Source: CAWCVR01 sp963799105
Lineage (GTDB): Bacteria; Acidobacteriota; Terriglobia; Bryobacterales; Bryobacteraceae
Length of the DNA stretch: 64,000 nt
Direction: 5' to 3'
NCBI GenBank assembly: GCA_963799105.1
Contig: CAWCVR010000002.1
Coordinates: forward strand, 682,001 to 746,000
Part shown: positions 42,401-50,746 of the stretch, piece after piece
How positions within the stretch are numbered: the first letter of the stretch is position 1
How the letters are laid out: every line of letters begins with the position of its first letter
The notes under the pieces: model-generated
Told to the model about the DNA's origin: nothing
What the model saw: only the letters and a program-made list of their open reading frames with translations
The model's database searches: none
Translations under genes and position numbers: made by a program

Positions 42401-44857
42401 ATGGGACAATTCTTGGTTCGTTCGATTCTGGCTATGTTTGCCGTGGCTGCAACCCTCTCCGCGCAGGGAGGGGTCAGCGGGCCAGCCGGGATAGCACCCC
42501 CGCCTCCGCAGCAGCAGCCGCAGCCGGTGCCACAACAGCCGGTGCAACAACAGCCGAAGTCGGCCGCGCCGGCCGGGGCTGCACCCGCCGTGACCGCGCC
42601 CGCCGGGACGGCGCCCTTGGAGTCTGGAGCACCGGCGTTGAAGCTGGACAGCAACATCCCGTTCATCATGGACAACGTGTCGCTGACGGAGATGATTGAA
42701 GCGCTGGCCAAGCAACTCAAGATGAAGTACATTCTGGATCCGCGCGTGAAGGGGTCGGTGACCATCCACACCTACGGCGAAGTCAAGCCGATGGAGCTGA
42801 TGCCGCTGTTCCAGACCATTCTGCGCGTCAATGGCATGGCCATGGTGCAGGTGGGCGACTTGTGGCGCATCCTGCCGGCGAATGCCATCTCAAACCTGCC
42901 GATGGAACCGATGCAGGTCACCGATCCCAAGACGCTGCCCGACGACGAGCGGATGATCCTGAACCTGATCTTCCTGAAGTACACCACCGCCAAGGAAATG
43001 GACTCGCTGGTCGGCCCCTTCATGGGCGAGCATGCCACCCACACGGCGTACGATCCGGCCAACCTGCTGTTGATCGAAGACAACTCCCGCAGCATGAAGC
43101 GCACCATGGAGCTGATTGCGATGTTCGACTCCGATACCTTCGCCAACCAGCGCATGCGCACCTTCGAAATCGTCAACAGCCGCCCGTCGGATCTGGCGAA
43201 GGACCTGGACTCGGTGATGAAGGCATACTCGGTGACCGACAAGAGCGGCGTGCGCTTCCTGGCGGTCGACCGCATCAACACGCTCATCGCGGTAGCGCCC
43301 AACCCCGGCATCTTCGAGGAGGTGCGGAAGTGGATCGACAAACTGGACATCAAGCCCAAAGTCACCGCCGGCACTTCCAGCCTTTGGGTATACCCGCTGA
43401 AATACCAGCGCGCCGAGATTCTGGCGATGGCCATTGAAGCTTTGTATTCGGGGAACACCGCCGCGCTCGTGATGATGTCCCAGATGATGAATGCCAATAT
43501 GTACGCGGCCGGCATCGGCAACAACGGGACCGGCGGCGCTGGTGGCATGGGCGGCGGCTTCGGGATGGGTGGCGCTGGTATGGGCGGCACTGGCATGGGT
43601 GGTTACGGCATGGCCAGCTATGGCATGCCCGGCGCTAGCATGAGCGGCTATGGCATGGGCGGTTACGGGATGGGCGGCTATGGCATGGGCGGTTATGGGA
43701 TGGGCGGCTATGGCAATATGGCGAGTTACGGAAACGGCTATGCGGGCGGGACGCCCACACCCTTGACCACGAGTGGAGGAACCGCAGGCGGAGGCGCGGG
43801 CGCGGCGGGCGGCAACGTTGACGCCACCGGCACCTACCTGGGCGCACAGGGAGGGCCGGGAGGGCTAGCAGGCGGGCGCCGGATGCCGCACGTGGTTCCC
43901 AACCCGTTCAACAATACGCTGCTGATCCAGGGAACCGAGCAGGAGTACGAGCAGATCGCCAACCTGCTGCGGCAGCTCGATGTGGCGCCCCGCCAGGTCC
44001 TGATCGACGTCAAGATCTACGAGGTGGACCTGGAAAACGACTTCGCCGCCGGGGTTGAAAGCTACCTGCAGCAGAGTGGCACCACTGCCGCGACGGGCGT
44101 GGCGAACAACGGCGTTACCAACAGCAACAGCAGCGGCACTAACACCGCCATCGGTGGCTTGAGCGCTGCGCAGGGGCTCACGGCCGCGGCCGGGCCGGGC
44201 GGTATCGCCCTCACCGCGGGCGCGGTGGTGCTCAAAAGCAAACAACTGCTCGGGCTGCTCACCGCCCAGGAGAACCGCGGACGTTCGCGCATCATTTCTT
44301 CGCCGAGCATCATTGCCACCGACGGAATTGCCGCGACCATGAACGTGGGTTCCCAGGTGCCGGTGCTGACGTTGCAGGCCGTGTCGGGCGTGACCGTAGG
44401 CGGCAGTTCGCAGTTTTCCAACACGGTGAGCAGCGAGAGTTCCGGGGTGACCGTGAGCATCACGCCGCGTATCAGCTCCAGCGGCGTGGTGACCATGATG
44501 GTCAGCCAGCAGGTTTCGGCCCCCCAACCCCCGACGCCCAGTTCCCAGATCCAGTCGCCTTCCTTTTCCAACCGCTCGATGTCCACGCAGCTCACCATCA
44601 TGGACGGCGACACGGTGGCAATCGGGGGAGCCATTCTGGAGAGCCACACCGAAAGCTCGGGCGGCATACCTTTTCTGCACCGCATTCCGATCATCGGCAC
44701 CGCGTTCGGAGCCAAGAACAGCAGCACGGCGCGCACCGAATTGATCATCTTTTTGACGCCCCGCGTGATCTACGACTCCAACCAACTGCTGGACGCCACC
44801 GAAGAGCTGAAGGCCAATCTGAAACGGGTGGGGAGGCTGATGAGGGACGAACGGTAG
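42401..44857 (+). CDS. gspD: Secretin, outer-membrane channel
   Basis: 818 residues from ATG 42401 (RBS AGGGAGA), with signal peptide (FLVRSILAMFAVAATLSAQ), a Pro/Gln/Ala-rich linker, N0 domain (NIPFIMDNVSLTEMIEALAK) and N1-N3 domains, then the C-terminal secretin domain with VPVLTLQAVSG and LTIMDGDTVAIGGAILESHT plus IPFLHRIPIIGTAFGAKNSS. A Gly/Met/Tyr-rich tract of GYGMGG units sits at about residues 380-450, between N-domains; this insertion is not usual for GspD. It is the exit pore of the type II system and the last gene of the operon. Confidence 0.95.
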   Translation: MGQFLVRSILAMFAVAATLSAQGGVSGPAGIAPPPPQQQPQPVPQQPVQQQPKSAAPAGAAPAVTAPAGTAPLESGAPALKLDSNIPFIMDNVSLTEMIEALAKQLKMKYILDPRVKGSVTIHTYGEVKPMELMPLFQTILRVNGMAMVQVGDLWRILPANAISNLPMEPMQVTDPKTLPDDERMILNLIFLKYTTAKEMDSLVGPFMGEHATHTAYDPANLLLIEDNSRSMKRTMELIAMFDSDTFANQRMRTFEIVNSRPSDLAKDLDSVMKAYSVTDKSGVRFLAVDRINTLIAVAPNPGIFEEVRKWIDKLDIKPKVTAGTSSLWVYPLKYQRAEILAMAIEALYSGNTAALVMMSQMMNANMYAAGIGNNGTGGAGGMGGGFGMGGAGMGGTGMGGYGMASYGMPGASMSGYGMGGYGMGGYGMGGYGMGGYGNMASYGNGYAGGTPTPLTTSGGTAGGGAGAAGGNVDATGTYLGAQGGPGGLAGGRRMPHVVPNPFNNTLLIQGTEQEYEQIANLLRQLDVAPRQVLIDVKIYEVDLENDFAAGVESYLQQSGTTAATGVANNGVTNSNSSGTNTAIGGLSAAQGLTAAAGPGGIALTAGAVVLKSKQLLGLLTAQENRGRSRIISSPSIIATDGIAATMNVGSQVPVLTLQAVSGVTVGGSSQFSNTVSSESSGVTVSITPRISSSGVVTMMVSQQVSAPQPPTPSSQIQSPSFSNRSMSTQLTIMDGDTVAIGGAILESHTESSGGIPFLHRIPIIGTAFGAKNSSTARTELIIFLTPRVIYDSNQLLDATEELKANLKRVGRLMRDER
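43540..43735 (+). repeat. GGY-GMG coding tandem repeat in gspD
   Basis: About 195 bp of degenerate 12- to 18-bp units encoding GMGGYGMGGYGM-type peptide. The unit GGCTATGGCATGGGCGGTTA recurs nearly unchanged around 43646-43710. Confidence 0.85.
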
Positions 44858-44938
44858 CCAGCAGGCCGGCGGGCGCTTCTGCGAGGACGAACCCTCAGCC
44901 TGGCATGGGTGCGCGGCGCGCGCATCCGTGCCCTTGCG

Positions 44939-45286
44939 CTACAGCTTGAACTCGAAACTGATGGATACCAGTGCGCGAGCGGCCTTCCCATCTTCCTGGA
45001 AAGGCGTGAAACGCCACTTTTTCAAGGCTGTCGCCCCGGCCTTCGTGAGCAGCGGATTGCCCTTCAGCAGCCGCACCTCTTCGACACCGCCGTCCTCGGC
45101 GACGATTGCCTCGAGTTCAACCCGGCCCGAGATCCTCAATTGCTGGGCGGCTGGCGGGTATTCCGGCGCCGGTTTCGCGGTCGCCGCCTTTCTGGCGTCA
45201 GCCTCCTCCACCTTCAACGTCGGGTCCGCGCCGAACAGCGTTCCTGCGGCCACTACGAGCAAGAGCCATTTGGGCAATAGGTTCAC
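44939..45286 (-). CDS. Exported TonB C-terminal-domain protein
   Basis: 115 residues: signal peptide (NLLPKWLLLVVAAGTLFGA) from GTG 45286 preceded by AGGAGG, then one TonB C-terminal domain (EYPPAAQQLRISGRVELEAI, VRLLKGNPLLTKAGATALKK, WRFTPFQEDGKAAR). No TonB transmembrane energiser helix with SHLS-type motif is present, so it is a free periplasmic TonB-like domain. Convergent with gspD. Confidence 0.85.
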   Translation of the reverse strand: MNLLPKWLLLVVAAGTLFGADPTLKVEEADARKAATAKPAPEYPPAAQQLRISGRVELEAIVAEDGGVEEVRLLKGNPLLTKAGATALKKWRFTPFQEDGKAARALVSISFEFKL

Positions 45287-45558
45287 GTCTGTGGCCTCCT
45301 TTCCGCAATCGCACCATTGCGCCCGTCTTCCGGGTAAGGTGCTGACGGCGCTGGGACATCGATCCCGATATGATGATCGGCGGAATCGCCCGGGACTTTA
45401 GCGTTTGGCCCGCCCCGCGGCGCAGCATTGGGATGGATGGCCGAATGCGGCTGGGCCTAACACGGGCGGCGGGGCGAGGCGCCGACGGGAAACTGCCGGT
45501 GCGGCGATTCACCGTTGGACGCGCGGGGTCGCGCTCGCGCGGAAGGCCGATGGCTTTT
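45287..45558. other. Intergenic stretch between tonB-like gene and ligA
   Basis: Apart from the AGGAGG of the TonB-like gene, no gene or clear signal is seen. Confidence 0.4.
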
Positions 45559-47544
45559 CTACGTTGCCAACATCCCCAGCAAATCCTGCTCGCCAATCAC
45601 CCGGACGCCCAGCTTTTCGGCTTTCTCCAGCTTCGAACCGGGGCCGGCGCCGGCGACCACGAAGTTGGTCTTCCGGCTGACGGTGCCGACGACTTTTCCG
45701 CCGGCGGCTTCGATCAGGGACCTGGCTTCCTCGCGGCTCAGCGTGGGAAGCGTACCGGTCAGCACGATGTTAAGACCATCGAGCGGGCCACTCCCCGTGC
45801 GCGCGGCTACGCTCGTGAAAATGAGACCTGCGGCGCGCAGCCGTTCCACCAACTCCCGATTTTGCGGTTCGCGGAAGAAGTGGCAAATGCTCTCGGCGAT
45901 CTTGGGACCTACCTCCTCGGCGCACTGCAGTTGGTCCGCATCCGCGGCGGCGATCGCGTCCAGGCTGCCAAACTGCACGGCCAGGAAGACCGCCGTCCGT
46001 TCGCCGACGAAGCGGATCCCCAGCGCGGCGATGACGCGCGGCAAGGGGCTCATCCTGGACTTCTCGATGTTGACGATCAGGTTGGTGGCGGACTTCGGCC
46101 CCATGCGGGCGAGCGCGGCCAGTTGATTGACTGTCAGCGAGTAGAGATCGGCCAGACCGCGGACGATCCCGCGCTCCACCAGTTGATCCACCAGGGCCTC
46201 GCCCAGGCCGTCGATGTTCATCACGGAACGCGAAGCGAAGTGCAGGATGGATTCCTTCAGCCGCGCCGGACAGTTGGTATTGATGCAGCGGCTGGCGGCC
46301 TCGCCGTCCTCACGCACCACCTTGCCGCCGCACACCGGGCAGGCGGCGGGCATGGCGAACGGGCGGCGGTAGGAGCCCAGCGCGGAGACGCGCACCACCT
46401 TGGGGATGACGTCGCCGGAGCGCTCAATCACCACCTCGTCGCCGACCGCCAAGCCGAGGCGCGCGATCTCGTCTTCGTTGTGCAGGGTGGCTCGGGAGAC
46501 GGTGACACCGCCTACTTCCACGGGCTTCAGGACGGCCACGGGAGTGAGGGCGCCGGTGCGTCCCACCTGCACGTCGATGTTCTCGACGGCGGTCACGGCC
46601 TGGCGCGCCGGATACTTGAAGGCGATGGCCCAGCGCGGAGCCTTGGCGGTATAGCCGAGCGCGCGCTGCTGGTCCACGGAATCGACCTTCACCACCACGC
46701 CATCGATCTCGTAGGGCAGCTCCTCGCGGCGGGCCGCCCAGTGGGAGCAGAAGCCAATGACTTCTTCCACACCGGCGCAGAGGCGGCGATGGGGATTGAC
46801 CTTGAAACCCATGCGGGCCAACTCGTCCAGAGATTGCCAGTGGCTATCCATAGCGGGGTGGCCGCCGGCCAGCAGGAAGTAGGTGTAATAGTCCAGCCGG
46901 CGGGAGGCGGTGACCTGCGGTTCGAGCACGCGCAGCGAGCCGGCGGCGGCGTTGCGCGGATTGGCGAAGCGGGAGAGCGAGCGCTCGTCGCGCTCGGCGT
47001 TCAGACGCTCGAAGGCGCGGCGGTTCATGACGGCTTCGCCGCGGACCTCGAAAGCCTCCATGGAACTCTTCACGGCCAGCGGCAGAGAGCGGATGGTGCG
47101 CGCATTTTCGGTAACGTCCTCGCCCATCAGGCCGTCGCCGCGGGTGACGGCCTGCACGAAGCGGCCGCCGCGGTACGTCGCCGCCATGGACAGGCCGTCC
47201 ATCTTCAGCTCCGCCACATAACGATAGGGAGCGCCGCCCAGAAGTTCGCCCACGCGGCGGTCGAAGTCGCGGAGTTCAGCCTCGTCGAGGGCGTTGTCCA
47301 GGCTCGGCATGCGGGAACTGTGGGCCACCTTGACGAAGCCTTCGCGGGGCTTTCCGCCCACGCGCCGGGTGGGAGAATCGGGCGTCTCCAACTCGGGGTT
47401 CGCGTCTTCCAGCGCCAGCAGGCGGCGCATCAGCGCGTCGTATTCGGCGTCGGTGATTTCGGGCTGGTCGAGCACGTAATACAGGCGCTCGTGCCGGCGG
47501 ATCTCATCGCGGAGCTCGGCAATCTCGCGGGCGGGATCTTTCAT
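45559..47544 (-). CDS. ligA: NAD-dependent DNA ligase
   Basis: 661 residues, full length. N-terminal Ia and adenylation domains with the catalytic Lys in VAELKMDGLSMAATYRGG (K114), OB fold, a four-Cys zinc finger (CPVCGGK, later CINTNCPAR), helix-hairpin-helix repeats and a C-terminal BRCT domain (DGLNIVLTGTLPTLSREEAR). It seals nicks in replication and repair. ATG 47544 with GAGAG upstream on the reverse strand; the gene is divergent from the lipid-kinase gene only 48 bp away. Confidence 0.97.
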   Translation of the reverse strand: MKDPAREIAELRDEIRRHERLYYVLDQPEITDAEYDALMRRLLALEDANPELETPDSPTRRVGGKPREGFVKVAHSSRMPSLDNALDEAELRDFDRRVGELLGGAPYRYVAELKMDGLSMAATYRGGRFVQAVTRGDGLMGEDVTENARTIRSLPLAVKSSMEAFEVRGEAVMNRRAFERLNAERDERSLSRFANPRNAAAGSLRVLEPQVTASRRLDYYTYFLLAGGHPAMDSHWQSLDELARMGFKVNPHRRLCAGVEEVIGFCSHWAARREELPYEIDGVVVKVDSVDQQRALGYTAKAPRWAIAFKYPARQAVTAVENIDVQVGRTGALTPVAVLKPVEVGGVTVSRATLHNEDEIARLGLAVGDEVVIERSGDVIPKVVRVSALGSYRRPFAMPAACPVCGGKVVREDGEAASRCINTNCPARLKESILHFASRSVMNIDGLGEALVDQLVERGIVRGLADLYSLTVNQLAALARMGPKSATNLIVNIEKSRMSPLPRVIAALGIRFVGERTAVFLAVQFGSLDAIAAADADQLQCAEEVGPKIAESICHFFREPQNRELVERLRAAGLIFTSVAARTGSGPLDGLNIVLTGTLPTLSREEARSLIEAAGGKVVGTVSRKTNFVVAGAGPGSKLEKAEKLGVRVIGEQDLLGMLAT

Positions 47545-47556
47545 GGCGCTCTCATC

Positions 47557-47562
47557 TATAAT
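47557..47562 (+). promoter_or_regulatory. Possible -10 element of the lipid-kinase gene
   Basis: Perfect TATAAT 31 bp before the putative ATA start. No convincing -35 box; the region is shared with the divergent ligA promoter. Confidence 0.3.
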
Positions 47563-47592
47563 CTAACCAGGAAACCAACCGGAGAGTACACC

Positions 47593-48516
47593 ATAACAAG
47601 CTACAGGAAGACCGTCCTGATATTCAATCCCCGGGCGGGCAGATTCGGACGGAACGGCGGCGCCCTGGTCGAGCGCATCGTCGAAACCCTTACACATAAC
47701 GGCCACCAGGTCACCGTGGCGCCCACGACGGGTCCGGCGACCGCGGGCGCGATTGCGCGGGAGCACATCGCCAGGGGTGCTGGCCTGATCGTGGTGGCGG
47801 GAGGCGACGGCACCGTCAACGAGGCCGCCGAAGGCGTGGTCCATACCGAAGTTCCGCTGGCCGTCCTGCCGGGCGGCACCGCCAACGTCCTGGCCATGGA
47901 GATGAAGCTGGGCAAGCGAATGAGGCTGGCGGCGGCGCGCCTTGAGGAGTGCCGTCCCTGCCGCATTCCGGTGGGTCATCTGACGTGCGGGCCGGATGTC
48001 TCGCGCCATTTTCTGCTGATGGCCGGGATCGGATTGGACGCCCACATCGTGCGGCATGTGAATCCGGGTTTGAAGGCCAGGACCGGCAAGTTTGCCTACT
48101 GGGTGGCGGGATGGAGCCTGCTGGGCCGCAAACTGGCGCAGGTCGACGTGGAAATCGATGGGCGCCCCTACGGGCAGTGCTCGTTCGCGCTGGCGAGCAA
48201 GGTGCGGAACTACGGCGGCGATTACGAGATCGCCCGCGAAGTGACGCTCTTCGACGACCGCGTCGAGGTGGTTCTGTTCGAGGGAAGATCCTCGGTGCCC
48301 TATGTGAAGTACTTCGCCGGGATGGCGCTGAACCGGCTGAAGGGGATGAAGGGAGTCACCGTGCTGCGCGGGCAACACCTGAAGCTGCGGCCGGCGGGCG
48401 ACAGTGAACCGGCATGGGTACAGATTGACGGGGAACTGGCGGGCTCGTTGCCCGCGGAAATCCGCATCGTGCCGGATGCGCTGACGCTGCTGGTGCCGCC
48501 GGGGTACGGGAAATAG
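47593..48516 (+). CDS. Diacylglycerol/lipid kinase family protein with ATA as apparent start
   Basis: 307 residues of the YegS/DagK/BmrU family, which phosphorylates lipid head groups. Motifs: VLIFNPRAGRFGRNGG, the nucleotide site VVAGGDGTVNEAAEGV and VLPGGTANVLAMEM, and later YGGDYEIAREVTLFDDRVEV. The conserved N-terminus begins right after an ATA codon at 47593 that has GGAG eight bases upstream. No ATG, GTG or TTG is available in frame before the conserved region. ATA may be a mutated ATG, a rare true start, or a sequence error. Confidence 0.85.
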   Translation: MTSYRKTVLIFNPRAGRFGRNGGALVERIVETLTHNGHQVTVAPTTGPATAGAIAREHIARGAGLIVVAGGDGTVNEAAEGVVHTEVPLAVLPGGTANVLAMEMKLGKRMRLAAARLEECRPCRIPVGHLTCGPDVSRHFLLMAGIGLDAHIVRHVNPGLKARTGKFAYWVAGWSLLGRKLAQVDVEIDGRPYGQCSFALASKVRNYGGDYEIAREVTLFDDRVEVVLFEGRSSVPYVKYFAGMALNRLKGMKGVTVLRGQHLKLRPAGDSEPAWVQIDGELAGSLPAEIRIVPDALTLLVPPGYGK

Positions 48517-48644
48517 GCCGCGGGCGGACGGTGCGACATCGGCGGCTACATTTCTATCGTCGGATCGCACGCGCGGAGAAAGCCCGGCTCTGCCGGGTTG
48601 CCCCAGTTGAGGATTACGCGTGTACGGCGGGCGTTCTTGACAAG

Positions 48645-48664
48645 TGTTGTCACATATGACAACA
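48645..48664. promoter_or_regulatory. Operator-like inverted repeat upstream of the HigB/HigA-type genes
   Basis: TGTTGTCA (48645-48652) and TGACAACA (48657-48664) are perfect inverted arms around CATA. A TTGACA hexamer (48637-48642) lies just left of it, so a bound repressor would cover the promoter. Autoregulation by the XRE antitoxin is inferred. Confidence 0.6.
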
Positions 48665-48699
48665 TGGCGGTATGAGGGGAAGGAAACGGCGGACGGCCA

Positions 48700-49047
48700 A
48701 TGATCCGGAAGACGCGGCCCGTTTCATGGATCGGGGCGGCACTGAGAGAGTTCGAGACGTTTCCGCAAGCCGCGAGGTCGATCTGCCTTGTGGCCCTGAC
48801 AATCGCCGCGGAGGGCGGCAAGGCCGACGTTGCGAAGCCCATGCACGGCCTGGGCTCGGGCGTGTTCGAGATTGCAATGCCGTTCCGGGGCGATGCGTTC
48901 CGCGTGGTCTACGCGGTACAGCTCGCCGAGGAGATCTGGGTGGTCCATGCGTTTCAGAAGAAATCGACGCAGGGCATCAGGACGCCACAACGCGAAATCG
49001 ACCTGATAAGGGACCGTTTGAGGAGATTGAAGGAGATGCTGCGATGA
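48700..49047 (+). CDS. HigB/RelE-type (phage Gp49-like) toxin
   Basis: 115 residues of the Gp49-like RelE-superfamily: ALREFETFPQAARSICLVAL, PMHGLGSGVFEIAMPFRGDA, FRVVYAVQLAEEIWVVHAFQ and KKSTQGIRTPQREIDLIRDR. Members are ribosome-dependent mRNA nucleases. Toxin precedes antitoxin, as in higBA, and the stop overlaps the antitoxin start by ATGA. Confidence 0.85.
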   Translation: MIRKTRPVSWIGAALREFETFPQAARSICLVALTIAAEGGKADVAKPMHGLGSGVFEIAMPFRGDAFRVVYAVQLAEEIWVVHAFQKKSTQGIRTPQREIDLIRDRLRRLKEMLR

Positions 49048-49367
49048 GAAGCGAGAAGCTGGAAGTGGTGCGGGGAAGCGGCAATGTGTTTTGCGACCTC
49101 GGACACAGGAACGCAGACGCGGAGCAATTCAAGGCTATCCTGGCCGCCGAAATAATCAAGGCGCTCGATCGGGACGGCTTGAGCGTGCGCGCGGCCCATG
49201 ATCGCACGGGCATTGCGGCGGCCGACTTCTCGCGCATCCGCAATGCGGACCTAGGGCGGTTCACCGTTGACCGCCTCATGTCGATCATCAATCGGCTCGG
49301 GTCGCGGGTGGAGGTGAAAATCCGGGTGCGTCGAGCTGAGACGGTGCAACACACCGTCACGGCCTGA
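49044..49367 (+). CDS. HigA-like XRE-family antitoxin
   Basis: 107 residues with a helix-turn-helix (LSVRAAHDRTGIAAADFSRI then DLGRFTVDRLMSIINRLG), the HTH_37 type that accompanies Gp49-like toxins. It should neutralise the upstream toxin and repress the operon through the inverted repeat at 48645. ATG 49044 is fixed by overlap with the toxin stop. Confidence 0.83.
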   Translation: MRSEKLEVVRGSGNVFCDLGHRNADAEQFKAILAAEIIKALDRDGLSVRAAHDRTGIAAADFSRIRNADLGRFTVDRLMSIINRLGSRVEVKIRVRRAETVQHTVTA

Positions 49368-49455
49368 TGCCGGCGCACCACCCGGTCTCTCTGGCCGCCG
49401 ATCGAGTTCCTCACCCCGATTCTGGCCGGGGTCCGACCCCAAGCAACTCCGTGAC

Positions 49456-49719
49456 ATGGGATCGAGTATCGACGAGTTTCTTCAGGAGGAAGGGATTCTC
49501 GACGAAGCACAAACCCAAGCCATCAAGGAAGTGGTGGCCTGGCAGCTTGCCGAAGCCATGAAGGAACAGAGAATCTCGAAGGCGCGCATGGCCACGTTGC
49601 TCAAGACCAGCCGTACCCAGGTTGACCGCATCCTGGACCCCACGAGCGATATCACGCTATCCAGCCTGCAACGGGCGGCGGCCATGGTGGGACGCCGGGT
49701 GACGATCCAATTGGTGTAG
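49456..49719 (+). CDS. Orphan XRE-type antitoxin-like protein
   Basis: 87 residues: a short N-terminal extension (SSIDEFLQEEGILDEAQTQA) and an XRE helix-turn-helix (RISKARMATLLKTSRTQVDR then DITLSSLQRAAAMVGRRV). It looks like a second HigA-type antitoxin but no toxin gene is adjacent. It could be a solitary antitoxin, a regulator, or a remnant of a second TA pair next to higBA. Confidence 0.8.
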   Translation: MGSSIDEFLQEEGILDEAQTQAIKEVVAWQLAEAMKEQRISKARMATLLKTSRTQVDRILDPTSDITLSSLQRAAAMVGRRVTIQLV

Positions 49720-49805
49720 ACTCGGGCGGCGCCGTTCCCAACCGCCGCGGCCTCGCGGGATGCGGGAACGCGACCGGCGCTTCTTCCACGATCACGCGGG
49801 ACCGC

Positions 49806-49811
49806 TATACT
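49806..49811 (+). promoter_or_regulatory. Possible -10 element of the duplicated DUF4440 gene
   Basis: TATACT with a weak TTCCAC 16 bp upstream; AAAGGAG RBS follows eight to ten bases before the ATG at 49839. Confidence 0.35.
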
Positions 49812-49838
49812 ATCTAACGGCAAAGGAGCGTTCAGCCC

Positions 49839-50636
49839 ATGAGACTCACACTGCCGCAAATCGCCGCAACCGTTGCTCTGGTGGTCTTCGCGGTTGGCCC
49901 GGCTGCCGGACAGGCGGGGGCCCCGCGAAGCGTCGAAGATGACGTAAGGAAAGCCGACGAGGCCTACCGGCTCGCCAAACTCCATCGGGACGCCCCAGCG
50001 CTCGACGGGATTCTGGCGGACCAGTTCAACGAGACCAACCAGAACGGCAACAGCCGCGACAAAGCGCAGAGCCTCGAATTGTGGCGTACCTTTTCGATCG
50101 GCTCGCTCACCACCGACACTTCTCAGGTGCGGGTTACCGGCGATACGGCCATGGTTACCGGCACCCAAACCGAAAACGGGGCGGAACGGATGCTCTTCAT
50201 GCGGGTCTATGTGAAGCGCCCGAATGGCTGGCAGCTTCTGGCCAGCATGCAGTCCCGCGACCCCAATCCGGCTTCAGCCGCGGCCGCGTCCTTGCCGGGT
50301 GTCGAGGGCGACGCGATGAAAGCCGATGAAGCCTACCGGCTCGCCAAACTCCATCGGGACACCAAAGCGCTGGAGCGGATTCTGGCGGACGACTATTACG
50401 GGACCAACCAAGGCGGGGTCGGCCGAAACAAGGCGCAGGTCCTCGAGTTGTGGAGCACCTTCTCGATCCAGTCGCTTACCACCGACACGTTCCGCGTGCG
50501 AGTCACCGGCAACACGGCTATGGTGACCGGCACGCAAACCGAAAACGGAGCCGATCGGATGCTCTTCACGCGGGTCTATGTGAAGCGCCCGGACGGCTGG
50601 CGGCTCCTGGCCAGCATGCAGTCCCCCCGGCCCTGA
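49839..50636 (+). CDS. Secreted protein with two near-identical DUF4440 domains
   Basis: 265 residues: signal peptide (LPQIAATVALVVFAVGPAAG) and two SnoaL/NTF2-like DUF4440 domains, residues ~35-145 and ~150-265. The domains share KADEAYRLAKLHRD near the start and TAMVTGTQTENGA near the end almost exactly, and the DNA of the two halves is also very similar, so the duplication is recent. The NTF2-like fold binds small molecules; no catalytic residues can be assigned. Function unknown. Confidence 0.82.
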   Translation: MRLTLPQIAATVALVVFAVGPAAGQAGAPRSVEDDVRKADEAYRLAKLHRDAPALDGILADQFNETNQNGNSRDKAQSLELWRTFSIGSLTTDTSQVRVTGDTAMVTGTQTENGAERMLFMRVYVKRPNGWQLLASMQSRDPNPASAAAASLPGVEGDAMKADEAYRLAKLHRDTKALERILADDYYGTNQGGVGRNKAQVLELWSTFSIQSLTTDTFRVRVTGNTAMVTGTQTENGADRMLFTRVYVKRPDGWRLLASMQSPRP

Positions 50637-50746
50637 TCCCGGCAAAAGCTGGGACGGCGCCCGGAGTTCTGCTGGCGTCCCGGCCAGGCCTCACGGACAA
50701 CCTCGCGGGATGGTAAAATTTGGCATGATCGACCGATCCTCACGAG

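Noticed and set aside
43540..43735. Regular short repeats that could suggest a CRISPR array
   Set aside because: The units are tandem, have no unique spacers and are in frame in gspD.
44869..44938. GC-rich bases after gspD as an intrinsic terminator
   Set aside because: No perfect stem followed by a T run could be drawn.
45370..48516. A 1048-codon open frame on the plus strand covering the ligA region
   Set aside because: Most of it is the antisense shadow of ligA; only its 3' end (from 47593) is the lipid kinase. The upstream part has no family motifs.
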